From: JAVWHX01 sp036639875 | GTDB taxonomy: Bacteria > Bacillota_I > Bacilli_A > Erysipelotrichales > Coprobacillaceae | Direction of reading: 5' to 3' | Length of the DNA stretch: 23,245 bases | Assembly (NCBI GenBank): GCA_036639875.1 | Contig: JAVWHX010000037.1 | Span: 1-23,245 of the forward strand | Shown here: in pieces, positions 15,142 to 23,100 of the stretch | How positions within the stretch are numbered: position 1 is the first letter of the stretch | Layout: each line of letters begins with the position of its first letter | Notes under the pieces: generated by a model | The model's database searches: none | Told to the model about the DNA's origin: nothing | The model's input: the letters and a program-made list of their open reading frames with translations, nothing else | Program-made: the position numbers and the translations under genes

Positions 15142-16140
15142 ATGACTAATGATATCAAAGTGTGGAAAAGATTGTATGAGTTATCAGAAGAACTAAAGGA
15201 ACTTAAACCATGGGAACATATGTGGTCAAGCGATTATATATGTATTGAGATATCACCACAAGATCAAGTTTATTGCATTATTATGGGTAAAAACAAAGAA
15301 TGTATAGGAATATCAGTGTATGAAGGGGAAAGTGGTTATGGAGATTTAGTAAGTATAGATAAATCATATAACAGTTCTGAAGTTAGAAGATATGTTATGT
15401 ATGAGCAAAACTGCTTAACTTGGTATTTAGGAGATAGAGATGAAGTTCTACCACAACAAATGGAAATCATTAAAGAATTAGGTTTAAAATATCATGGAAA
15501 AAATGCTTGGCCATTTTTCGTTTGTTATGAAAAACAATATTATCCTTATACCTTTAATGATCAAGAGGCTAAGAGGTTTGTTATCGTATTAGAAAGATTA
15601 ATAGATGTTTTAAAGGATTATATTGATGATAAAATTGATGTAAATTTTGATGATAAAGAGATGATTTATGTACATCAAGAGAATGAAAACTGGATATATG
15701 AAGCAATGAGTTTACCAGAGTCTTATGATAAATATACAGCAATTGAATTAAGCGATGAATCAATTTATACACAATTAAAAAAACAAAAGAAGACGTCTGA
15801 TGAATTATATATAGATTTACATTATATGAATTCATCAATTGAAGATAAACAATATAAAAAGCCTGCAAATGCTTTAATGTTTCTTGTTGTTGATGCAAGA
15901 AGTCAAATGATTGTTCATTGTGAATTATTAAAACCAGTTGATGATGAAATATCTGTTGTTTTAAATTATATCATTCCATATATTTTAGAAGATGGTATTC
16001 CAAGTAAAATATATGTTAGAAATCCAACTGTTTTTGTAGCGATAGATAATATTGCTAATGAATGTGGAATTTGTTTAGATATGAATGATTTTAGCGTTAT
16101 AGATAATATATACAATGATATGCTTAATATGATGAAGTAA
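15142..16140 (+). CDS. DUF7309/DUF6930-type protein
   Basis: This ~332-residue protein resembles proteins with an N-terminal DUF7309-like domain and a C-terminal DUF6930-like domain. The N-terminal match is WKRLYELSEELKELKPWEHM, then IIMGKNKECIGISVYEGESG. The C-terminal match starts near the YKKPANALMFLVVDARSQ segment, followed by 'GIPSKIYVRNPTVF'. No enzymatic function is established for either. I choose ATG 15142, with AGGA 11 bases upstream, over an in-frame TTG at 15088 because the family N terminus starts there and no ribosome site precedes the TTG. It lies 65 bases after RloB on the same strand, with no terminator between, so it may be transcribed with the AbiL-type pair. A strong hairpin terminator follows. 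Confidence 0.65.
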   Translation: MTNDIKVWKRLYELSEELKELKPWEHMWSSDYICIEISPQDQVYCIIMGKNKECIGISVYEGESGYGDLVSIDKSYNSSEVRRYVMYEQNCLTWYLGDRDEVLPQQMEIIKELGLKYHGKNAWPFFVCYEKQYYPYTFNDQEAKRFVIVLERLIDVLKDYIDDKIDVNFDDKEMIYVHQENENWIYEAMSLPESYDKYTAIELSDESIYTQLKKQKKTSDELYIDLHYMNSSIEDKQYKKPANALMFLVVDARSQMIVHCELLKPVDDEISVVLNYIIPYILEDGIPSKIYVRNPTVFVAIDNIANECGICLDMNDFSVIDNIYNDMLNMMK

Positions 16141-16149
16141 ATTGAGTAT

Positions 16150-16460
16150 GATAAGAGAGTTTAAGTCTTAGTTTTTTAAAAGACATACTTTCTTTTTTTA
16201 TAAGCGTATAGAGAGAAAAATCGTTTTTTGTTTGAGGACTACAGATATAAATAGAATGAAGTAAATATATAAAACGTGGTTTAAATATTTTTTAGATAAT
16301 ATCTTGACTTTTCATTAAAATTGGTGAAAAAGTGGGTGAATTCAAGACAAATACTTAAAAAATGTAATTCCAATTCATGAATACTTATTTTATTTGGTAA
16401 AATATGGTATTGTAAGAATGGAATATATTTCTAGTAAAGGTGGAGATAGAAAAATATAAT
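16150..16460 (+). repeat. Diverged noncoding direct repeat, copy 1
   Basis: This segment resembles 18192-18445. Shared blocks are the terminator hairpin (GATAAGAGAGTTTA start, then AAAAGACATA) and a block reading GTGAAAAAG-GG---ATTCAAGA-AAATA at 16324-16353. The match beyond those is patchy with indels (offset 2042 bp at the hairpin, 2002 bp at the second block). No gene is visible. A 39-codon open stretch ending at 16459 is too short to call. Confidence 0.5.
16154..16200 (+). terminator. Terminator after the DUF7309/DUF6930 gene
   Basis: AGAGAGTTTAAGTCTT pairs imperfectly with AAGACATACTTTCT, and a run of T follows (16190-16200). It is the degenerate sister of the hairpin at 18196-18239. 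Confidence 0.65.
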
Positions 16461-16619
16461 ATATGTTATATATTTATGTGAGATTCATCATTGTTAACTA
16501 ATTGACAAAACTGTATTTTTAAGAAGGAGATGCTTATTCAAAGAGCATTAATGAATTAAACTAATAAAAAATAGTTAAAAAATGATTATGACTTATAATC
16601 ATGACAGGAGGATAATAAA
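16461..16619 (+). promoter_or_regulatory. Leader of the NlpC/P60-like gene with a perfect hairpin before the ribosome site
   Basis: ATGATTAT (16582-16589) and ATAATCAT (16595-16602) form a perfect 8-bp inverted repeat that ends 3 bases before ACAGGAGG, the ribosome site of the next gene. This could be an operator or a weak RNA hairpin affecting translation. A TTGACA at 16502-16507 has no matching -10. Nothing else is visible in the 480-base gap from 16141, apart from the repeat copy. Confidence 0.4.
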
Positions 16620-17063
16620 ATGAAAGTTAATGATTTTGTTGAAAAGGCAAAGAAGATTGAAAAGATGAAGACAAAGTATAAGTTAGGTACGTATATGAAT
16701 AAAGTAGATGACGATGTCTACTTAACTGATGGTGCTGGTTTTATAAAAGGGATTTTATGGGGTTATCCAGAAGCTGGAAGATATGGTGAAAACCATGTTC
16801 CTGATATCAATGCTAATACAATGATTAGTCAATGTTTGGAAGTGACAACCAATTTTACAAAAGCACAGTCTGGTTGGTTAGTATGGATGGAAGGACATAT
16901 TGGAGTTTATATTGGCAATGGTATTGTGATTGAAGCAACACATGCATGGAAAGGTGGAGTTCTAAGAACTTTTTGTAAGGGAAGTGGCTTTGAGAATATA
17001 GGAAAGCTGAATGAAAGACAATGGACTAAATGTGGTATGTTTGATAAATATATTGAGTATTAA
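16620..17063 (+). CDS. NlpC/P60-like small protein lacking the catalytic cysteine
   Basis: This 147-residue protein resembles compact NlpC/P60-superfamily cysteine peptidases that cut peptidoglycan stem peptides. The region normally reading D-C-x-G-(F/L)-I-K is LTDGAGFIKGILWGYP here, with G38 at the cysteine position (codon GGT; TGT would be cysteine). The histidine segment is intact as GWLVWMEGHIGVYIG (H93), followed by IVIEATHAWKGGV (E105). Without the cysteine it should be inactive as a peptidase and might be a binding protein, an immunity-like decoy or a decaying gene. No signal peptide is visible, as in phage-type members. The start is fixed by ACAGGAGG 7 bases upstream, and a terminator follows. 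Confidence 0.7.
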   Translation: MKVNDFVEKAKKIEKMKTKYKLGTYMNKVDDDVYLTDGAGFIKGILWGYPEAGRYGENHVPDINANTMISQCLEVTTNFTKAQSGWLVWMEGHIGVYIGNGIVIEATHAWKGGVLRTFCKGSGFENIGKLNERQWTKCGMFDKYIEY

Positions 17064-17079
17064 TTGGGTAATAGTAAAT

Positions 17080-17119
17080 GAGGAAGTGTTGTAGGGATAC
17101 TGAACTTCTTCTTTTTTTT
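17080..17119 (+). terminator. Rho-independent terminator after the NlpC/P60-like gene
   Basis: GAGGAAGT (17080-17087) pairs with ACTTCTTC (17104-17111) with one G-U pair around a 16-base loop, followed by eight T. Confidence 0.7.
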
Positions 17120-17185
17120 ATAAAATAATATAAAAATATTAATTTTATGTTTTCGTATAAGCGAAGTATTGCTTTTTCAGATATT

Positions 17186-18168
17186 ATGGAATCTAGTAAA
17201 CGTTCAATTAATATGGATTTTTTAAGAGTATTATCATTTTTAGGGTTGTGTTTTTACATGTGAGTGGAATAAAATGGTATGCTTTATCACCTGATACAAC
17301 ATCTTGGCAAGTGTTGAATTTATATGAAACTTTGGTAAGAGGCTGTGTACCAATTTTTTTTATGATAAGTGGAAGATTTTTGTTAAGTAAGAAATTAGAT
17401 ATTGCTCGTTTCTTTAAGAAGAATCTTTTAAAGATTATTGTTGTTTATGTAGTATAGTTATTTTTTTATAGTGCAGTTGCAGTAGGAATAGATTCCTTAA
17501 TGAGTTTAAAGGGATTAGATAGAATTATGATATGTATGATAGCGGATGAATGCTTTCATTTATTGTTCTTACGTTCTTTGATTGCTGTATATCTGTTAGT
17601 GCCAATATTATATTCATTAGCAAATTATGAATCTGGTAAGTATTTAAAATATGCATGCATTATGTTTGTTATATTTGCTGTTATGAGATCAACATTATTG
17701 GAGTTTACACCTGATCATTCATTGATAGAAATGTTATTAAAGAAGATATCTTATCCGTTAATTGAACACAGTGGATATTTTATATTAGGTTATTATCTTT
17801 CAACATTAGATACAAAGAAATATAAAAATATATATTTAATACAAGGAAAACCAAGTGATCTATTATATGGAAATTTTAGTTTACCTGTTTTTATAGAAGG
17901 GGTATTACTTTATGTGCTTTTTCAGAATAATACATTTGAAAGTATGTCTATAAAGTTTAAGAAGAGTATTTTATTCTTATCACAATGCTCATTTGGAGTG
18001 TATTTAATACATCCTTTTATTATTGATAGATTAAGAGATACTTTTGATATAGTACCTAATTTACCATTTATGCTAACTGTTACAATAATAACAATACTGG
18101 TTATTATAAGTATTGTTATAACAGCAATTATTAGAAAAATACCATTTCTTAATAAATGGATTATATAA
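17186..18168 (+). pseudogene. Broken acyltransferase-3 family membrane protein
   Basis: The fragments together read as an acyltransferase 3 (OafA/WecH-like) membrane protein, which O-acetylates cell-surface sugars. Reading from ATG 17186 gives SINMDFLRVLSFLG, the family's N-terminal 'R...iD.lR..a' segment. The frame must shift by one base near 17240-17250 to continue as VFLHVSGIKWY. That frame proceeds through VPIFFMISGRFLL to an in-frame TAG at 17455-17457, then resumes directly after it as LFFYSAVAVGIDSLM and runs to TAA 18168. A short stretch also seems missing around residue NIYLIQGKPSD (about 17835). There is no clear ribosome site before 17186. Two independent lesions indicate a genuine pseudogene rather than a sequencing slip. 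Confidence 0.85.
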
Positions 18169-18195
18169 AATATATATTTAGACTTTGGTTTGATA

Positions 18196-18239
18196 AGAGA
18201 GTTTATGTCTTGAATTTTTAAAAGACATAATCTCTTTTT
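18196..18239 (+). terminator. Strong rho-independent terminator
   Basis: AGAGA (18196-18200) pairs with TCTCT (18231-18235), and TTATGTCTT (18203-18211) pairs with AAGACATAA (18222-18230). This makes a 14-bp stem with one 2-base bulge, followed by TTTTTGTTT. It separates the acyltransferase remnant from the RES operon. Confidence 0.8.
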
Positions 18240-18395
18240 GTTTATAGGTAGACATGTGCGTATAGATTTGAGTAGTCAGTTATTATTTTTTTGTCTCATG
18301 AAACAAATTCAATTCCCAAAATATAGTGAAAAAGAGGAAAATTCAAGAGAAATATATGTAAATATTTGTATTTTCTTTATGAAAGGTATAGATAA

Positions 18396-18423
18396 TTGTA
18401 AAAACATGATAGGATTATATAAA
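18396..18423 (+). promoter_or_regulatory. Candidate promoter of the RES/RT-HD operon
   Basis: TTGTAA (18396-18401) and TATAAA (18418-18423) are 16 bases apart. The predicted start of transcription lies about 25 bases before the GTG start codon and just upstream of a GGAGGAG ribosome site. A strong terminator lies before it, so the operon likely has its own promoter here. Confidence 0.45.
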
Positions 18424-18454
18424 ATGGGATTTGTATATGAGGAGGAGATAAGAT

Positions 18455-19561
18455 GTGAGTGGGATTGGAATAAAAGAGGATTTATCTCGAAAAAAGTATG
18501 TTGATTCTTATGATGGATTTATAGAATTAATGAGTGATGAGAGAATTCAATTGCCATTAAGAGAAGACGAAGAATATAAACTGACATTAGAAAACTTATT
18601 TGAATATTACTGTATGAAAGTATCAAAAGTATTGTCTGAAAAACAAGTGAATTCGATGAGAATGATATGTGATATTATTTTACAGATTATTGATGAGGAT
18701 AATGATTCTGCTTTTCAAAGATTTGAAAGATTAATGAATATTGATATCTTTACAAGTAATTTACATATTATTGAAGATGAACTACCTATTGATGGGTATG
18801 GGAGAACTAATATTAATTTATTTAGATTAAGAAGAGTTATAGAAAATAAGAATTATAAAAGAATTGATATTTTTCATGAACCTAAGACAGATAAGCTTTA
18901 TGAAAACAGTAGACCTTATCGATATAATTTAGAATATAGACCATCTTTATATCTTGCAAGTACTGTGTATTGTTGTAAAGAAGAATTAGGGGTAGAAGGC
19001 AATAAAGATATGGTTATTGGATCTATGATGAGATTGGATTCTAAAGCAGATAAGAAATTGTATATTGTAGATTTAGGAAATAGACCTATTGATTATGTAA
19101 AAGCAAATAATAAATATAAAAAAGCAAATATTGGATATTCACAACATAACTATATGTTTATCTATCCTTTTATCGCAGCTTGTTCAGTTGTTGTTCCTAA
19201 TAAGAAAAAACGAAATATTATTGAATATAAGCTAACTCAAATTTTATATCGATGGCTTGTAAAATATCATGAAGATAAATTATGTGGGATTAGGTATTTT
19301 TCTTGTTATGATGGGTGTTATAAAATGGTTGATAAAAAGAATAAATATATTTTTGAAAGAGATAGTAAAACAAGTTTTACAAAGTACTTTATTAATTATG
19401 CATTTCCAATAAGTAAGAGTGTAGATGATAGCGGATATTGTAACAGATTAAAAGAAACGTTTATAATTTCTAATCCTAAGTTTATAAAAGATTATGCAAC
19501 AATTAAGAGATATGAAGAAGAGTTGAAGTATAATACAACTCTTACTAGAGTTGATAAATAA
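18455..19561 (+). CDS. RES-domain protein, predicted NAD+-degrading effector
   Basis: This 368-residue protein has an unassigned ~115-residue N terminus and then a RES domain (PF08808). RES landmarks appear in order: LFRLRRV (122-128, arginine), IFHEP (139-143), YRYN (155-158), PSLYLAST (163-170), CKEEL (174-178, glutamate), then EYKLTQILYRWL (257-268) and GIRYFSC (278-284, serine). Characterised RES proteins, for example the MbcT toxin, break down NAD+ and are normally held in check by an Xre-type antitoxin, which is absent here. The start is GTG 18455 with GGAGGAG 7 bases upstream; an ATG two bases earlier runs straight into TGA. The next gene starts 24 bases after its stop. In this operon it is the probable toxic effector; that role is inference. 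Confidence 0.82.
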   Translation: MSGIGIKEDLSRKKYVDSYDGFIELMSDERIQLPLREDEEYKLTLENLFEYYCMKVSKVLSEKQVNSMRMICDIILQIIDEDNDSAFQRFERLMNIDIFTSNLHIIEDELPIDGYGRTNINLFRLRRVIENKNYKRIDIFHEPKTDKLYENSRPYRYNLEYRPSLYLASTVYCCKEELGVEGNKDMVIGSMMRLDSKADKKLYIVDLGNRPIDYVKANNKYKKANIGYSQHNYMFIYPFIAACSVVVPNKKKRNIIEYKLTQILYRWLVKYHEDKLCGIRYFSCYDGCYKMVDKKNKYIFERDSKTSFTKYFINYAFPISKSVDDSGYCNRLKETFIISNPKFIKDYATIKRYEEELKYNTTLTRVDK

Positions 19562-19585
19562 CAAAGAAAGAAGGATATTAAATAT

Positions 19586-20164
19586 ATGGTAGATAATAGT
19601 TATTTTTATAAATATATCAATTTACTTGATAAACTGACAAACAAACAAATCAACGAAATTGACTTGCTAGATCTCTTTTGTGAATATATTTCTTCAAATC
19701 CTGAATTTAAGTATAATGGGACATATCTTCGAGATTCGTTAATAGTTTTTCAAGAGAAGTTAACTTGCTTTTTAAAAAAAAGAGATTTAATTATTTCATT
19801 TTCAAATGTACTTTCTTGCAATTATAACTCATTGGGAGAATGGTATATCATTATAGATAATCTTTATATAATAAAACCAGACTTTCAAATGGAATTATTA
19901 TTGGATTTTGAGGGATATCAATCTGCTTATTTTAACAATTTAATTAATCAATTTAACTTATTTGAATTTAACACTGATTATGTTTCTGTGAGATATGTAA
20001 AGTTAATTATGAATAAAGCTGAAAAGGATTTTGAAATAGATTATGAGTATTTAGAAACCAAGAAAATAAAATCAAATGGCAAGTATGAGCCAATAGAATT
20101 ATATTGTATGGTTGAAAAAACACTAAAGAATAATAGGAAAGTAGGAAAAAATAATGCGAAATAG
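19586..20164 (+). CDS. Hypothetical protein between RES and RT-HD genes
   Basis: I do not recognise this 192-residue protein. It is soluble with no signal peptide or membrane helix. It has a predicted helical N terminus (LLDKLTNKQINEIDLLDLF), an aromatic-rich middle with a WYIIIDNLYII beta-like segment, and a lysine/asparagine-rich basic tail. AGAAGGA lies about 8-9 bases before the ATG. It starts 24 bases after the RES gene, and its last 11 bases overlap the RT-HD start, so all three are translationally linked. From position and size it could be a linker, an inhibitor of RES or a nucleic-acid-binding accessory. None of these is supported by a motif. Confidence 0.75.
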   Translation: MVDNSYFYKYINLLDKLTNKQINEIDLLDLFCEYISSNPEFKYNGTYLRDSLIVFQEKLTCFLKKRDLIISFSNVLSCNYNSLGEWYIIIDNLYIIKPDFQMELLLDFEGYQSAYFNNLINQFNLFEFNTDYVSVRYVKLIMNKAEKDFEIDYEYLETKKIKSNGKYEPIELYCMVEKTLKNNRKVGKNNAK

Positions 20165-23100
20165 TGAACTATATAAAATAGTACTAAGTGACACAAATAT
20201 TTTTTCGGCTATATATTCTTTAGAATCTTATGTATTTGAGAAAAATCTTTTGTCGCAGACTGATTTGGACATGTATTATAGATTACAAGATAAATATGAT
20301 GATGCTACTATAAGTGGTGTGATAAAAATATGTCAATCAAAATTAGAGGAGATTTTATTAACAGAAAAAAAATTTGATATTAAAGTATTTTTTAAAGCAA
20401 AGAAGTATGATAAAGAAAAAGAAATAGTTGAATTTAGGCCTCTTCATACAGCTGATTTAATCACGCAAATATGCATGGTCAGCATTTTAAATATCATCAT
20501 GTTTTCAACAAAGGGAGATAGTAAGCGTCAACTTTCTGATTTAAGTCAATTACTCCCTAGTAATTTCTATGGTAATTTACCATCTGCTGAATACGAAAAT
20601 ATTTTTTATGAGTGGAAAGATAAGTATAAGGAATATACCGAAGATGTTATGAGGGAATACGAGTTTATAAGAAAAAATTCTACATTTAAATATGAAGTTG
20701 CTTTGGATTTAGAAAAATTCTTTCCTTCTGTTGATCCAAGTTTTATTTATAACTTTATTCTTGAAAAAACTGTTGCTATTTACTCAAGTGAAAACAGAAA
20801 ATTCTTTAAGAAAATGCTTGAAAAGATGTTGTGTTTTAATGTGGTTAATTTAGATAAACAAGATTCAATAAATGAATATTTTATTACTTCTAAAGTCAAA
20901 GGTAATTCTATTGAAGTACCGAAAGTTGGAAGTGAGATAATGAATATTGGTATTCCTCAAGGTCTTCCACAAGCATATTTGTTTGGAAATATTGCAATGA
21001 TACCAATATCAAAAGAGTTTGACAAGATGTTTCCAGGAAAGTCATTTTATTATGTTGATGATTCTATTATTTATACAAACAGCGAAAATGCTAGTCCGGA
21101 AAATTTTAAGAAATCACTTAAAAAATTAAATGAAAACATAGAAGAAGAATTTTTGATCTACACAGATAATAAAATCTGTACAAAAAGCAACATTAACTAC
21201 AACGTTCTAGTTCATGTAGACGATAAAAGTTATTCTTCAATAATAGAAAGTTCTATTAAAATGAGTAAGACTTTTTTGATGGGGGTTGGTCTTGAAGCAT
21301 CAAGAGTATCTTTTGAAATTAATAATACAATGACAGAAATGCAAGATATAAGCATAGCGGATAAAATACTTAACATATATAATGCACTTGAAATGGAAAT
21401 AAACAATGTAAAAAAATATATCAATTCTACAAGTTCTGAAAAAAAGGAAAAAGAATCAGATCAAACAGATACGTTTAGAATTTATTTGAAATCACTAATT
21501 CGATACAAAAAATTCTTTGGTTATAGAAAGAGAATTTTAGAGTTTAGGCAACTTGATGACATATCAGACATCAAGCAGTCTTTTTGTAAAAAATTCATTA
21601 ATAATCAATTGGAAACTCCTAGTGATTTCGAATCTGTTTTTCAGTATTTTGATGAAGATATTTTCCTTCCAGAAGCAGCATTAATCATAAATGAAATGAC
21701 TAAAGAAGAGAAAAAGAAATTTATTAGCGATATATTATGTTTTGAAGAAAGGTTAGCTCGTACTTTAGATGTGAAAATACTTTATTTTTCTGAGAATTTC
21801 TCAAAAAATGTAGAGTATTTGGATTTACGTTTTTCTACATTGAAGAAGGTTTCTACTAAAATATTAGGTGTCTTTGCACGTAAGCCAGAAGAATTAATAA
21901 AAGATAAATTGCGTATGATTTTATCTCAAAAACAAGAAATTTGGCTTGGCTTTGATAAAAACTATAGTTATAACAAATGGATATATAAGTATTCAAATTC
22001 ATATAAAAGAAACATAATCAATAGTTATATTTCCACAATTTTGAATTTAGAAGTGTCTAATGATATTGAATTTATAAAACTAGACAAAAGACCTTTGAAA
22101 TATTATGAACTTAGAATTTTATTGTACGTTAGAAATAAAAGCGTGTCAGTTGAAGACTTTGTAGCATTTTTGACTTCTACAATTCATAATCTTACTGATA
22201 AAAATTACGAAAAGGTAGACTTTTCGTTAATTGAAGTATTGAATATATTTAAAACACATGTTAGATCTGCTGAACTAGTCGATAATCTAATCTTAGTACA
22301 TAAATATGTATCAAGTGTATGGAAAAACGGATCTAGATTTTTATATTTTTATACATTACATAATCAAGAACATTCTGTGGAGTTAATTAAATCTAGCGTA
22401 AATATTTGTAAAATGTTTGACTTCTTACAGATTAAATCAATCGATTACTATATACTGTTTTTAGCCTGTTACTTACATGATATATCTATGATTTTACAAC
22501 CAAGTATGGATAGTTTTCTTGAAAACAATGCTAAAACCGATGAGATTTATAGCTCATTTTTGAAATTTAAGCAAGGGGTGTTTGAAGGCGCAACTAATTC
22601 GGATGAATTTCATTTTGATAATAAAACAAATATAAAAGCAGTTATGAAAGATGCTTTTGAAAGGGTGAACTATTACTTTGAATCACTTTCAAGAGATACA
22701 CATGTTGTTTCAAGTGCAAATTTTATAAAATCCACTTCTGATTTAAACTTTATAAATTTACCAGTAAGAGCAATTGTATCTGCTGTTTCGGCTGCACATG
22801 GAGCTAATGCTACAGATGTTTATGGGTTAAAATCAAATGCAAAGTTGGATGTAGTAAGTGAAAAATACATGATGATATTATTAAGAATTGCTGATTTATT
22901 GGATATAGCAAAAGACAGAGTAAGCCTTGATATACTGGACAGAAACATTGCAAATATGCCAAAAATATCACAATATCATTGGATTACACATTCGGCAATT
23001 GATAAATTTGAAATAAAATCTAAGTATGAATTTCAAAATCTTAGTTTGCCTAATGGAAAATTTTTCACGGTTTTGAAACGCGATAATTTCATCGAAACTA

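Larger units (their letters stand above)
18192..18445 (+). repeat. Diverged noncoding direct repeat, copy 2
   Basis: This is the sister of 16150-16460, with a better preserved terminator hairpin at its left end and the block GTGAAAAAGAGG...ATTCAAGAGAAATA at 18326-18355. It carries the promoter candidate of the RES operon at its right end. A TTG-start open frame at 18238-18504 crosses it but has no ribosome site and no family match. Confidence 0.5.

Noticed and set aside
15581..15898. 105-codon minus-strand frame
   Set aside because: Its His/Leu/Tyr-rich translation is typical of an antisense shadow of the DUF7309/DUF6930 gene.
16340..16459. 39-codon open stretch ending in KGGDRKI in the intergenic repeat
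   Set aside because: A run of this length without stops is not rare across six frames; it has no start codon context or family match. It was kept only as part of the repeat description.
16502..16507. TTGACA as a -35 for the NlpC/P60-like gene
   Set aside because: No -10 lies 15-19 bases downstream.
18238..18504. 88-codon open frame starting at TTG
   Set aside because: It has no ribosome site, begins inside a terminator's T tract, overlaps the well-supported RES start in another frame and shows no family features.
21230..21424. 64-codon minus-strand frame
   Set aside because: It is antisense within the RT-HD gene, with no start signals.
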